From positions 1 through 64,000 of the forward strand of contig CAJUDY010000003.1 in NCBI GenBank assembly GCA_910584945.1: a DNA stretch of 64,000 nt. Reading direction: 5' to 3'. This stretch comes from an uncultured Lachnospiraceae bacterium. Lineage in GTDB: Bacteria > Bacillota > Clostridia > Lachnospirales > Lachnospiraceae. The notes beneath the pieces are model-generated. The model saw only the letters and a program-made list of their open reading frames with translations, did not search any database and was not told the DNA's origin. Both the position numbers and the translations under genes were made by a program. Positions 8,860 to 17,922 of the stretch are shown here, piece after piece (within the stretch, counting starts at the first letter, position 1; each line of letters opens with the position of its first letter).

Positions 8860-11800
8860 TTACCGAATCTGCCCCAATATCCCCGGGTCCTTGATCTTCG
8901 TGTCCTCGGCGAACAAGAGAATCTTCGACATGATCTCTGCGGTCTTGGGGTCCTCATCCACAAAGGGCAGGAAGATCCTTCCTCTCTGCTGGGAATGGAC
9001 CGGAACCACATACAGCATGGCGTTGCCCATCTGGTGCACCACGCCGCTGCCAAGATGAACCGTATATTCTCCCAGCTTTCCCTTGATGACCGCAAAATTG
9101 CCCTCGAATTTCACGTTCTGGATGCCAAAGAGCGCCAGATTGCATTCCGCGATAGCCCGGCGCATCTCGATAGTGGAGTGGCTCGCCTCCGGATCGACGC
9201 CGCCTGCATGTGCCACGCTGACCGCCAGGTCCACATCCCGCATGACCTCGCTGTAGATGATCTCCGGGATCTCCTTGATCTTCATCGTCTTTCCCGTCCT
9301 GCGGTCCAAAAATACCACCCATTCCAGGGTCGGCGCCTCGATGTCTCCCGGAGAGAACCAGTCCGCCATGGCGTAAATCCGCGCCACGATGTTTTCCTTA
9401 TAGTATACCTTCTGCAGGCCGTCGTCGTAGTCCGCCACCCAGCGGCGTCCCCGCAGCGCGCCGACCGTCTTCTGCGGCTGAATCTGATTGCCGGAAAACA
9501 GCATAGACTCTCCCTTTTCCAGTTCTTCCGGAAGCTTCACATACAATTCCCGGAATACCTGCTTAAAGGGCTGCCGAAGCTGCTTCTCGAACAGGAGCTT
9601 CTGGTATTCGCTCCAGTGTCCCTCCCGGTAAAGATCGCAGGGATGGGCGATCAGAAGCGTATCCTCTGATCTTACAGACGTAATCTTCCCCTGATAATCC
9701 ACAAGGCCTTTTTCGGTCAAAAAACCCAGACCGAACGGCTCTGTCTGATCCGCCTTTGCAGGCATCACAAGCAGCGGCCTTAGAATCGGAGCCACCACCG
9801 GATTCTTGAAAAGCTCCAGAAGCTCCCACACCTCGAACCCGGTCCGGTCTTCCATGGCCTGCTCCAGCATCTGCCGGGTCCTGCTGTACTGATCTTTCAG
9901 GGCCTTGTTCATTTCCTGCATCTTCAGTACCTGTTCGTTCTTCTTCAGTTTGGCGGGAACGGATTTCAGCGCTTTTCCGTCTTTGCGGCACTTTAATGTG
10001 CTCTTTCCGCTCTCGTCCACGTCGATCATCAGCTCCACGCCGTCCGCACCGTCCACGCTCTGCCAGTCAAAGCAGGAGGATGCGTTCTCCACCAGTTTGC
10101 TCTCCATCCTCAGCACCAGGCGCGTCACGTCCGTAAATCCCGCGTTGACGCTTAAGTTCCGAAGGGCAAGCTCCGCGGCCCGGCCTTCGCTGGCCCGCCG
10201 CTGGGCGCCGAACTGGCGGCTCTCCTTCTTGTATTTCTCAATAAACTGATAGCGGTCCAGCAGTTCCTCTTCCCGTTCTGCTTTTTCAGAAGGCAGGGGA
10301 AGCAGGCCAAGACTCATCAGGAGGTCTTTGTTGCGTTTTGCGTTGATCTCTGTCTTTAATTCTTCCTTATCTTTTTTGCCCAGGGCAGCGTCGGCGTATT
10401 TTCTGGCCCTTCCGTGGGCCGCCCCGGTGGAGGAATATTTGGCGGCGTCATAGAGAAGCTTGAAGATCTTCTCCCCCACCTTTTCATAGGACTCAAAAAA
10501 CCAGTTCAGATCAAAGGCGCCGTCATGGAGCTCCTCCGGGGAAAGGGGCGTATATCTGGCAATGACGGATGTGAGATGGTCGTCAAAATGCTCACTGGTG
10601 TGGGCCATGAAGTAATAGCAGGCGCCGGAAAAACCGGGAACCGCAAAATATTCCTCCAGCATGGGAATCCACTGCTCCGCGTACATAGAAAGCTCCGCCA
10701 GACGCTTTTTCGTAATGTCCGTCCCTTTCAGGGCTTTGGCAAGATCGGCGGACGTCTCCTCCTCTTTCGGCATGCTGACCTTCAAAAGATGGCTTAGCAC
10801 CCTTCTCTTTTCCGAAGCAGAACCGTAGCTGTAGCCGCGCGAAAGAGGCTCTTTCCCGAGGGCCGTCAGAATCTGTATCATATAATCGATCCCGTAAATC
10901 ACCCGGATATTGCCGATCCATCCGGAAAACGGCGTGGGCTGTTCTCCCCTTTTGAGCTCCACTTCCAGAACCTTCGGCACGATTTCCCGGTAAAGGGTAT
11001 GGGCCAGTTCCATGGCGGGCATCTCTTCTCCAATCTGATCAAACCGATATTTCCCATCCACCGGCGCGATCGCGTCATATCCGAAAAAGGCGTTCAGCGC
11101 GCCGATTCTGGCTTTTTTAGAAGGAACGGCTCCCTTTTGTTCCACGATGCTGACCGGCTCCAGCAGTACGCCCGGACTGGAATAATCAAAGACCGCTTTA
11201 TAAAAGAGATCCTTGTCCCAGAAGCCCCGGACATAGCACTGTACATAATCGGAGAGAGACAGATAGGTATCATACCGGAACTGATGAGGCGCAAGCTGTT
11301 CCCGTTCCTTTTGCTCCAGATAATACTGCTGCAGGCGAAAACGTAAAGTGAACGCATTGGCCCAGTCCGCCTCGTCGACTTTTGACAGCCAGAAACGCAT
11401 GCTTCGGAAAATCGGCAGATCGGCCGTCCGTTTGGTATAGGTCAGGATTTCTCCGTTGTAACGCTTCTCACTGACCGTGTAGAAATCACAGGAGCTGTCA
11501 AGCACCGACAGAAAGGCCGCCGTAATATACAGCCCATAGCGCGCCTTCAGCGCATTTGGAACATACTCCGCATACAGCGTATCCAGAACCGTGCGGGCCT
11601 GCACCCCGTAGCGAAGCCCCTGCACCAGATCGGAAAAGGGCGGTTTTTTCTCTGACCCGCTGCCGAATACCTTTGCGTAAAGGGGCAGATTCTGCTCGTA
11701 ACTGCCCCGGTTGGCGCGGCATTCCTGATAGAGCGAAATTTCCAGCAAAAGCTCCGGGGTCTTGATTTCCTTCTGATAAAAATCCTCCCACAGCTCCCGG

Positions 11801-14010
11801 AACGGATAGGCGTCCAGAGGCGTGGCCTTCGGGTCCTTTCCGGTCCACCTGCATCGCTCCAGATTGTTGCCCAGCATTTCATCCGCATCCCACGCCGTCT
11901 TGTAGGTGCGCTCGCGATTCTCCTCAATCAGACTGTTTAAAGCCTTCAGCACGCGGATACACTCGTGCTCTCCATAGACGAGCAGGGAAGCCGCCTTCTT
12001 TTCATCCACTTCCATGGGCGGCAGAACCCATGTCTTCTCCACATCATAAAATCCGTAGCCCGGCGTCTGCAGAATATCCTGGGCTTCGCTGGAATCTCCC
12101 GTCAGTTCCTTCATAAGCACCTGTTCCGGACCGGTGGTTCCGTGAAAATCCGCCAGATACGGCGTTACCAGCGCAAAATCGGGGGAGTTCTCCTTCTTCA
12201 TCTGCAGCGCCAGATCCAGGGCGCCCAGATGGCATTCTTCGGACTTGGCAGCCAGCAGCCTTCCGATGGATTCCGCCAGATGTGCGGGAGGCTGTTTTTT
12301 CAGAAGCGCCAGCGTACCGGCGCGTCCTTTTTTATATTTTAAATTCTGCTCGATCTTCCGGTAATCCTCTTCCGCAAGTGTCAGATCATCCGCCAGCTTA
12401 TACGCCGTCTGGCAGGTCGATTCCTCCGGATTGTGCATCAGGTCAAAGAGAATCTCCCGCCGTACCTTCGACGCCGGGCGGTAAAGAAGCACACGGGCCG
12501 CGGTGATTCGGTCATAGGTCCCGTACCGCGTCCCCTGTCCGATGGTCGGAATCAGCTTTGCCGCCTCGTCAAGCAGTCCATCCTCCTCCAGCATCCAGGC
12601 AAGCAGACACATGCGCACCGCCAGATCCGACGAGGTAAGGCTCACCTCATACCATGGGAAAATGCAGGGCGAGAACACGAGTCCTTTTTTCGGAAGCTTT
12701 TTTAAGACGCCCTTTAAGATCTCATACATCTCCCGCGCCTCTTCCCGGCTGTCGAACATCGCCGCAGCGTCCATCTTCTTCGGTTCGATGACCGCCGCAT
12801 CCCTGAGCGAAAAGTAGCCCTTGTTCTCCTCTTTTACCAGGGACATCAGATGTATACCGGTCAGGTCCATAAAACCGTTCATATAACACGCCACAAGCTC
12901 CAGATCGTCGGCGCATTCCCGGATGACTCCCTTTGTGGCCTGCATTTTTAGCCGTTCCTCCTGCAAAGAGCGGAGAAAATAGGAGGCGGTCAGCTTCTGA
13001 TTCTTCGTACCCTGCGTCGCCAGACGCTGCACGGCCTCCACCGCGTCTTCGGCCCGGTAAAAGCCCAGCGCCCACAGCGCACAGCTAATGCCTACGGAAT
13101 CATTGGACGCAAGCTGCTCCTTCCGGAAATTTTCATCCCGCAGACACCCTCCCATCAGGCGCAGCAGTTTTTCCGATATCCGATCCACGCTCTTCTCATT
13201 GAAAATCCCGATCCAGGTGCTGACCGCTCGTTTGATGGAAGAATACCGGATCAGATTGTTTTCTTCGATCACCGAAAAGAGATGCAGAAACGCCTCCGGA
13301 CGTCCGGCGTCCATCGTCTCGCACACGGCCTGTCTGGCCCCCTCCTGCAGTCTCGCCGCAAGCAGGAACTTGCCGAGCACTTCATACAGCTTCTGGTTTT
13401 TGGACATCACAATCCCGCGAATCAGCTCATGGCTGATCATGGAAGTATTCCCCTCGCCCAGCAGAATATCTTCCACAGCCTGCATGGTGTTCTCATTTCC
13501 CAGATCGATCTGCGCCGCCAGAATCCCCGCATAGGCAAAAAACTCCGTCCGGGCGTGGTCGTAGATCTCCGGCTCCGCGTTGCCGGTCAGCAAGTCCGAA
13601 AGAGGCACACCATAATAGTTCAGGCGCGTATATGCCCGAAAAAGTCCGATGCTCCCTTCCACAAAGGGCGCGTAGCTCTCTGAGCGCACACTCCTTCTCT
13701 GCCACCCCGCCGTCATCTGGTACTGATTCATCTGATCCAGCGCATAGTAGAATTCTTCCTGCTGCTCCTTTGGGATGCAGGCGTCGATCAGGTCCTGGAA
13801 CTGGCCCTCATACAGCTCCCGCAGTGTCCGATAAGTACCGTCCTCCAGGCATTTCCGCATCCACTGACAAGTATCCCGCGGAATATTGTGATAATGGATG
13901 GACGGCAGCAGCGCCCTCCCCTGCTCGGATACGCCGGCAGCGTTTTGTTTTGTCTGCGCGATCCAGTCTTCGCTTATTTTTCTTCTGGTCTGGTAGGTAA
14001 ATTCTGCCAT
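8860..14010 (-). CDS. giant DUF4132 protein with C-terminal DUF7737-like domain
   Basis: About 1716 residues and the longest gene in the window. The N-terminal 1300 residues are helical and repeat-like; a DUF4132 region follows (QAMEDRTGFEVWELLELFKN, then PILRPLLVMPAKA, HPCDLYREGHWSEYQ), and the last 130 residues (EIIYSEVMRDVDLAVSVAHA, RRAIAECNLALFGI, VHLGSGVVHQMG) look like the DUF7737 extension that accompanies DUF4132 in large proteins. The start at 14010 is set by an AGGAGG site. In other genomes such proteins can sit beside MoxR ATPases and VWA proteins; none is present here. Molecular role unknown; a scaffold or effector in a conflict system is speculation. Confidence 0.85.
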   Translation of the reverse strand: MAEFTYQTRRKISEDWIAQTKQNAAGVSEQGRALLPSIHYHNIPRDTCQWMRKCLEDGTYRTLRELYEGQFQDLIDACIPKEQQEEFYYALDQMNQYQMTAGWQRRSVRSESYAPFVEGSIGLFRAYTRLNYYGVPLSDLLTGNAEPEIYDHARTEFFAYAGILAAQIDLGNENTMQAVEDILLGEGNTSMISHELIRGIVMSKNQKLYEVLGKFLLAARLQEGARQAVCETMDAGRPEAFLHLFSVIEENNLIRYSSIKRAVSTWIGIFNEKSVDRISEKLLRLMGGCLRDENFRKEQLASNDSVGISCALWALGFYRAEDAVEAVQRLATQGTKNQKLTASYFLRSLQEERLKMQATKGVIRECADDLELVACYMNGFMDLTGIHLMSLVKEENKGYFSLRDAAVIEPKKMDAAAMFDSREEAREMYEILKGVLKKLPKKGLVFSPCIFPWYEVSLTSSDLAVRMCLLAWMLEEDGLLDEAAKLIPTIGQGTRYGTYDRITAARVLLYRPASKVRREILFDLMHNPEESTCQTAYKLADDLTLAEEDYRKIEQNLKYKKGRAGTLALLKKQPPAHLAESIGRLLAAKSEECHLGALDLALQMKKENSPDFALVTPYLADFHGTTGPEQVLMKELTGDSSEAQDILQTPGYGFYDVEKTWVLPPMEVDEKKAASLLVYGEHECIRVLKALNSLIEENRERTYKTAWDADEMLGNNLERCRWTGKDPKATPLDAYPFRELWEDFYQKEIKTPELLLEISLYQECRANRGSYEQNLPLYAKVFGSGSEKKPPFSDLVQGLRYGVQARTVLDTLYAEYVPNALKARYGLYITAAFLSVLDSSCDFYTVSEKRYNGEILTYTKRTADLPIFRSMRFWLSKVDEADWANAFTLRFRLQQYYLEQKEREQLAPHQFRYDTYLSLSDYVQCYVRGFWDKDLFYKAVFDYSSPGVLLEPVSIVEQKGAVPSKKARIGALNAFFGYDAIAPVDGKYRFDQIGEEMPAMELAHTLYREIVPKVLEVELKRGEQPTPFSGWIGNIRVIYGIDYMIQILTALGKEPLSRGYSYGSASEKRRVLSHLLKVSMPKEEETSADLAKALKGTDITKKRLAELSMYAEQWIPMLEEYFAVPGFSGACYYFMAHTSEHFDDHLTSVIARYTPLSPEELHDGAFDLNWFFESYEKVGEKIFKLLYDAAKYSSTGAAHGRARKYADAALGKKDKEELKTEINAKRNKDLLMSLGLLPLPSEKAEREEELLDRYQFIEKYKKESRQFGAQRRASEGRAAELALRNLSVNAGFTDVTRLVLRMESKLVENASSCFDWQSVDGADGVELMIDVDESGKSTLKCRKDGKALKSVPAKLKKNEQVLKMQEMNKALKDQYSRTRQMLEQAMEDRTGFEVWELLELFKNPVVAPILRPLLVMPAKADQTEPFGLGFLTEKGLVDYQGKITSVRSEDTLLIAHPCDLYREGHWSEYQKLLFEKQLRQPFKQVFRELYVKLPEELEKGESMLFSGNQIQPQKTVGALRGRRWVADYDDGLQKVYYKENIVARIYAMADWFSPGDIEAPTLEWVVFLDRRTGKTMKIKEIPEIIYSEVMRDVDLAVSVAHAGGVDPEASHSTIEMRRAIAECNLALFGIQNVKFEGNFAVIKGKLGEYTVHLGSGVVHQMGNAMLYVVPVHSQQRGRIFLPFVDEDPKTAEIMSKILLFAEDTKIKDPGILGQIR

Positions 14011-14065
14011 GGTACTATTTTCCTCCTGATTATGGTTCAAAATATCTTTTCAGTGAAAATTCCGT

Positions 14066-14398
14066 TCATTCCCTGATAAACGTTTCATCCGATGCGGGAA
14101 TTCCGGATTCGTCCGAGAGATACCGTTCTACCTTCATATGCAGATCATACTTCTCCCGCAGCTTCGCGATCTGCTCCATCATCGGGGAAGCGTGATGTAA
14201 GTCGATGGAACGCTGGTCTTTCCAGCTGTCGATCAAAAGCACGGTTTGCTGATCCTCCATCGGGAAAAAATATTCGTAACGGATATTTCCGTCTTCCGCC
14301 CGAATGTCATGGACGGTCCCGTTTAAGATCATTTCCTCCGCAAATTTTCTCGCGTTTCCATGTTTGCCGCTGTAATAGATGTTTACTGTAATTGCCAT
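14066..14398 (-). CDS. antibiotic biosynthesis monooxygenase (ABM) family protein, YgiN-like
   Basis: 110 residues with the ABM ferredoxin-like fold signature: MAITVNIYYSGKHGNARKFA, then NIRYEYFFPMED, LLIDSWKDQRSIDLHHAS. Members are small dimeric quinol monooxygenases or heme/aromatic-binding proteins. The start at 14398 follows an AAAGGAGAAAA site. It is last in a probable three-gene run with the ACT protein and nnrE (gaps of about 50 and 10 bases). Substrate unknown. Confidence 0.8.
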   Translation of the reverse strand: MAITVNIYYSGKHGNARKFAEEMILNGTVHDIRAEDGNIRYEYFFPMEDQQTVLLIDSWKDQRSIDLHHASPMMEQIAKLREKYDLHMKVERYLSDESGIPASDETFIRE

Positions 14399-14447
14399 AT
14401 TATTTTCTCCTTTTGCTCTGAAAATCACAAAACGTCATCCACTGTTA

Positions 14448-14813
14448 TCATTCGATAAGATATCCGGCGGCCTCCAGTACCTGCAGTGCGCGCTCATAGT
14501 GTTCCTGTCTGGTCAAAATATAGTCTGTGTTGTATGTGGATATGGCAAAGATCCCGATCTGTTTCTCCGCCAGCAGCGATGTGATCTTTGCCAGTATCCC
14601 AATCAAAGAAAAATCCAGAATACCCTGAATCCGAAACGCCTTCCATCCGTCCTCCCGTTCCGTCGTATTCTCCGGCACATGTTCCGTCAGGCAGACCAGC
14701 GACTTTTCTTCGTCTGTCTGCCCGGTAAAACAATATGGCGCATCCAGGTTTCCCTTTGAAAAATCAGATACTTTACAGATTGAGAATGTACCGTTTATTT
14801 TTTTGATTTTCAT
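14448..14813 (-). CDS. ACT domain-containing protein
   Basis: 121 residues. The second half (about 55-120) is an ACT_7-type ligand-binding domain: FRIQGILDFSLIGILAKITS followed by LLAEKQIGIFAISTYNTDYI. Small ACT proteins of this type bind amino acids or related effectors. It starts 10 bases after nnrE, so is probably co-transcribed. Ligand and partner unknown. Confidence 0.8.
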   Translation of the reverse strand: MKIKKINGTFSICKVSDFSKGNLDAPYCFTGQTDEEKSLVCLTEHVPENTTEREDGWKAFRIQGILDFSLIGILAKITSLLAEKQIGIFAISTYNTDYILTRQEHYERALQVLEAAGYLIE

Positions 14814-14823
14814 GTGTTCCCCC

Positions 14824-15510
14824 TCATGCCTGTCCCAGAACCTGACGAATCAGTTCCTCCGGAATCCCGATCGACGCCACTTCCACCGTTCCCGCGTATT
14901 CTTTTCCGTCTCCCTTATCCAGACCATATTTGGAACAGGTAAAGGTCACCGTATGGTCAGCACGGACCGACTCTCCAAGTACCTTTCCGGTATCGCCGTC
15001 TATGCCGGACGGAATATCACAGGACACCACCGGACAGGGCACGAGGTTCATCTCTCGGACAGCGGTCAGAAAATTCCCCGCTATGGAACGTTTCAGCCCT
15101 ACGCCGAACAGCGCGTCGATCATACACCCGCTGCCTTTGATCCATTGCCGCTGCGCGGAAGAATCCGGTACATAATCCTCCAGCTTTCCGCCTGCCTGCT
15201 TAAGCCTCTGCTCCATGGCGAGAGAATCCGGCGTCATTTTCCTTCGGTCTCCCACCAGATAAACGCGTACTTCGCAGCCCTTTTGCATCAGCAGTCTTGC
15301 CGCTGCGACTCCGTCTCCGCCATTGTTCCCCGGACCGCAGAAAATCGTGATTCGTCTGTCGCCGTCCTTCTGCTCCATAACCTTCAGAACCTTTTCCGCA
15401 ACGGCTCCCGCCGCGCGCTCCATCAGCTCCAGAGACGGGATCTTCCAGTCCTCGATAGCCGTCCGGTCCAGTTCTTTCATCTGCGCTGTCGTTGCCAGTC
15501 TTTTCACCAT
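14824..15510 (-). CDS. nnrE: NAD(P)H-hydrate epimerase (YjeF N-terminal domain)
   Basis: 228 residues; interconverts R- and S-NAD(P)HX so that the dehydratase NnrD can repair the damaged cofactor. Seen: the YjeF-N start (EMKELDRTAIED-like region, IPSLELMERAA), the nucleotide loop GPGNNGGDGVAAAR and DALFGVGLKR with CDIPSGIDGDTG later. It has only the epimerase half; the dehydratase (NnrD), often fused, is absent from the window. It heads the run nnrE-ACT-ABM from a promoter at 15553-15581. Confidence 0.92.
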   Translation of the reverse strand: MVKRLATTAQMKELDRTAIEDWKIPSLELMERAAGAVAEKVLKVMEQKDGDRRITIFCGPGNNGGDGVAAARLLMQKGCEVRVYLVGDRRKMTPDSLAMEQRLKQAGGKLEDYVPDSSAQRQWIKGSGCMIDALFGVGLKRSIAGNFLTAVREMNLVPCPVVSCDIPSGIDGDTGKVLGESVRADHTVTFTCSKYGLDKGDGKEYAGTVEVASIGIPEELIRQVLGQA

Positions 15511-15552
15511 GCGCCTCCTCCGATTCCTCCTGCATTTTCAGATCTTAATACA

Positions 15553-15595
15553 ATTATAGCTTTTTCTGCCCAAAACAACAACCTGTTTTACAGGT
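15553..15595 (-). promoter_or_regulatory. nnrE promoter with flanking 15-bp palindrome
   Basis: On the minus strand a -35 TTGTTG (15576-15581) is separated by 17 bases from a -10 TATAAT (15553-15558). A perfect palindrome ACCTGT-TTT-ACAGGT (15581-15595) touches the -35. It lies in the divergent gap between nnrE and the SagB-like gene, so it could be an operator for either; no regulator is adjacent. Confidence 0.55.
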
Positions 15596-15668
15596 TTTAT
15601 AAAAACGAAATCTTTACATTTTTCTTTTATAATGATACCATGAAAACATCAGAAAAGGAGAGTATTCC

Positions 15669-16457
15669 ATGAACGACAAAACCAGATATGAAATCATGAA
15701 AAACAGAGAACTTTTGAAAGGATATCACGCAGAAGACGCCGGCGCGGAAGAGACGGATCAGCAGCAGAAGCTTCCTTCCATCCCCTGCCTCCAGGCAAAG
15801 AAAGGGACTGATACGATAACGCTTCCCACGGATTATACGTCTCTGACCTTTACCGGCAGCCTGATGGAACTGATCGCCGGGCGGGAAAGCAGGCGGAGCT
15901 ATGCAGACACGCCGCTGTCTCTTCTGGAGCTGTCTTTCCTTTTGTGGAGCACCCAGGGAGTCCGCCGCTTTGCCGGACATAAGAACCCGGTCACCTTTCG
16001 GAATGTCCCGTCCGCCGGCTCCCGCCATACCTTCGAGACCTTCCTGTTCGTCAACCAGGTGGAAGGGCTGAAAAAAGGCGTCTACCACTATCTTCCGGGA
16101 GAACACGAACTGGAGTTCTGGGACGACCGCTCTGATTTTGATCAAGAACTGAACGACGCTCTCTGCGGACAGAAGTTTGCCGCTTCCGCTCCGGTCCTTT
16201 TTGTATGGGCCTCCATCCCCTACCGAATGGAATGGCGCTATGGACTGAAAGCCGCCAAGTACCTTCTGATCGATGCGGGACACGTCTGCGAAAATCTCTA
16301 TCTTGCCTGCGAATCCATCGGCTGCGGTACCTGTGCGGTCGGCGCTTACGACCAGGACCGGATGGATGATCTTCTGGGTTTTCCGCCTGGACCTTCTGCG
16401 GATAAGGACTATATCTGTACGGTCTACGCCGCTCCGGTGGGCAAAAAACCGTTTTAA
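15669..16457 (+). CDS. SagB/ThcOx family FMN-dependent dehydrogenase
   Basis: 262 residues of the nitroreductase fold, SagB/ThcOx branch: RESRRSYADTPLSLLELSFL, LLWSTQGVRR, FRNVPSAGSRHTFETFLFV, VYHYLPGEHELE, and a C-terminal GCGTCAVGAYDQDRMDDLLG. SagB enzymes oxidise thiazolines/oxazolines in RiPP pathways, but stand-alone copies like this one are common and of unknown substrate. No precursor peptide or cyclodehydratase gene is nearby. A ribosome site AAAAGGAG precedes the ATG; a TATAAT-like box (about 15631-15636) is the likely -10. Confidence 0.9.
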   Translation: MNDKTRYEIMKNRELLKGYHAEDAGAEETDQQQKLPSIPCLQAKKGTDTITLPTDYTSLTFTGSLMELIAGRESRRSYADTPLSLLELSFLLWSTQGVRRFAGHKNPVTFRNVPSAGSRHTFETFLFVNQVEGLKKGVYHYLPGEHELEFWDDRSDFDQELNDALCGQKFAASAPVLFVWASIPYRMEWRYGLKAAKYLLIDAGHVCENLYLACESIGCGTCAVGAYDQDRMDDLLGFPPGPSADKDYICTVYAAPVGKKPF

Positions 16458-16468
16458 AAAGGGGGGGG

Positions 16469-16498
16469 CTCCAGTCTGAACTCCATCTCAGACTGGAG
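16469..16498 (-). terminator. bidirectional hairpin, intrinsic terminator for the DUF1349 gene
   Basis: Perfect 11-bp arms CTCCAGTCTGA / TCAGACTGGAG with an 8-base loop. Read on the minus strand it is followed by C8 then T5, so it should stop transcription of the DUF1349 gene; it also lies just after the SagB-like stop. Confidence 0.7.
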
Positions 16499-16520
16499 GA
16501 CCCTTAAGGAAACGTCCGTT

Positions 16521-17120
16521 TTAGTCCGGCTGCTGCCCGTCGTGCGCCTTCCACTGACATTCCGTAAACTTCATATCCGTGAAAACCGCCTTGAAGGAAG
16601 AATCTTCCGGTGAGCAGGCGTAGATGCCAAATCGTATTTTTCCGCCTCCCTGGTTCATATGGCATATGCGCATTTGGCTGAAATGTACGCCGTCTTCCGA
16701 ACATTCCATACAGTAATCGTCCTCCCGGCGGCTAAAACGATACCACATCGTTTTTACATCAGCAGAGATGGCGGTAGTCGCCCAATCTGAATAACCGCCG
16801 TTCGTCACGACGCTGCCCAGATGCTGAAACTCCTCGTTCTCATATTCAACGGAAGCCTTCAGCCAGTTTTCACTGTCTAGATACATCACAATCCCGCACT
16901 GGTCAAATCGATGATGGCTTTCCGAAAAATCCGTTTTCACTACAAAGCTGAAAAACTTTTCCTCCGTCTCCATCTGCAGAACCGGCGCATTATCATTTTG
17001 AAAATGATAATAAGTTCTCTGCCATAAGTCAGTGTGCGGCGCTGTGATAATCTCCACCCGGTCGTCGTCTATATGACAACTCTTTGGTTGCCGTGTCCAT
17101 TTAAAATTTTTGAAATCCAT
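16521..17120 (-). CDS. DUF1349 family protein (concanavalin A-like fold)
   Basis: 199 residues matching DUF1349: FKWTRQPKSCHIDDDRVEII, DLWQRTYYHFQNDNAPVL, FDQCGIVMYLDSENWLKASV, EYENEEFQHLGSVVTNGGYS, and IRFGIYACSPEDSSFKAVFT. The family adopts a jelly-roll carbohydrate-binding fold; no catalytic role is proven. No signal peptide. Single gene, with a terminator at 16469-16498. The upstream region carries debris of another gene. Confidence 0.9.
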   Translation of the reverse strand: MDFKNFKWTRQPKSCHIDDDRVEIITAPHTDLWQRTYYHFQNDNAPVLQMETEEKFFSFVVKTDFSESHHRFDQCGIVMYLDSENWLKASVEYENEEFQHLGSVVTNGGYSDWATTAISADVKTMWYRFSRREDDYCMECSEDGVHFSQMRICHMNQGGGKIRFGIYACSPEDSSFKAVFTDMKFTECQWKAHDGQQPD

Positions 17121-17188
17121 TGTGTCCTCCTTATACGATTTCTGAATTGTAGTTTGTTTATTGACTCACTGCCACTTCGCCCGCTGCC

Positions 17189-17314
17189 TTACGGCACGAC
17201 TTCATCCATCTTCCTGTCAAAAAGAATATCTGTAACCAAATTCGTCGCTTCTTTCACATTTCCGCTCCAGAATGCATCAAAAAGCGCTCTGCGGGACGCT
17301 GATTCATCCACTGT
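17189..17314 (-). pseudogene. remnant of AAA-ATPase-like/PD-(D/E)XK nuclease gene
   Basis: A 41-residue open stretch reading RRALFDAFWSGNVKEATNLV then TDILFDRKMDEVVP and a stop. The pattern LFDAFW-SGN-x-TxLVTDILFD matches the region before the nuclease domain in AAA-ATPase_like/DUF1703 proteins (compare the intact gene at 22603). Stops lie on both sides. The remaining 17315-17524 shows no gene. Confidence 0.45.
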
Positions 17315-17524
17315 TCACAAATCAGTTCTTCTATGAAATGTGTTTATCAATATAGTACCAGTTTTTTCCCGAAGTTCCCGAAGGTTCTCAATTCCAATCG
17401 GCGGCATCACACGGGCCATAACCATCCCCCTTCCTGACCTGTAAAAAATCAGATCATCATAACTCTTTTATAAAAGAATACCATTTTTTCCCGTTTCATA
17501 CAATGCGCAAATTTCCCCATGTAA

Positions 17525-17566
17525 TGTGACCACGTCACAGAACCTGCCCCGTTTTTCGGTTATACT
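17525..17566 (+). promoter_or_regulatory. Crp/Fnr-like palindrome plus -10 box of the rhodanese operon
   Basis: A perfect 15-bp palindrome TGTGAC-CAC-GTCACA (17525-17539) is centred about 41 bases before the start expected from the -10 TATACT (17561-17566). There is no good -35. Palindromes of TGTGA/TCACA type at -41.5 are the class II activator position of Crp/Fnr-family regulators; the regulator itself is not in the window. Confidence 0.55.
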
Positions 17567-17600
17567 AAGATTACAAAAGAGAACAGGAAGGTACACACAT

Positions 17601-17921
17601 ATGGGATTTTTCAATTTTATAAAAGGACCCGACATCAACCAAGGCATTCAGGACTATCAGCAGACATCCGGCGCCGTTCTTCTGGATGTGCGCACGCCCC
17701 AGGAGTACAAAGAAGGGCATATTCCCGGCAGCAAAAATATCCCGCTCGCGTCGCTTGCTCAGACAGGCGCCGTCACGTTTCAGAAAGACACTCCGCTTTT
17801 CGTATACTGCTATTCCGGCGGCAGAAGCCGTCAGGCTGCAGACATACTAAAAAGCATGGGCTATACGAATGTAAAAAATCTGGGAGGGATCGCCTCCTAC
17901 ACAGGAAAGGTGGAAAAATAA
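17601..17921 (+). CDS. single-domain rhodanese-like sulfurtransferase
   Basis: 106 residues, one rhodanese domain: GAVLLDVRTPQEYKEGHIPG, SKNIPLASL and the active-site loop VYCYSGGRSRQAA with the persulfide-carrying Cys. It moves sulfane sulfur between thiols. I chose the ATG at 17601 (AGGAAGG site); upstream frame covers the promoter. Its stop is one base before the CoA-disulfide-reductase-like gene, so the two form an operon. Confidence 0.92.
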   Translation: MGFFNFIKGPDINQGIQDYQQTSGAVLLDVRTPQEYKEGHIPGSKNIPLASLAQTGAVTFQKDTPLFVYCYSGGRSRQAADILKSMGYTNVKNLGGIASYTGKVEK

Positions 17922-17922
17922 T

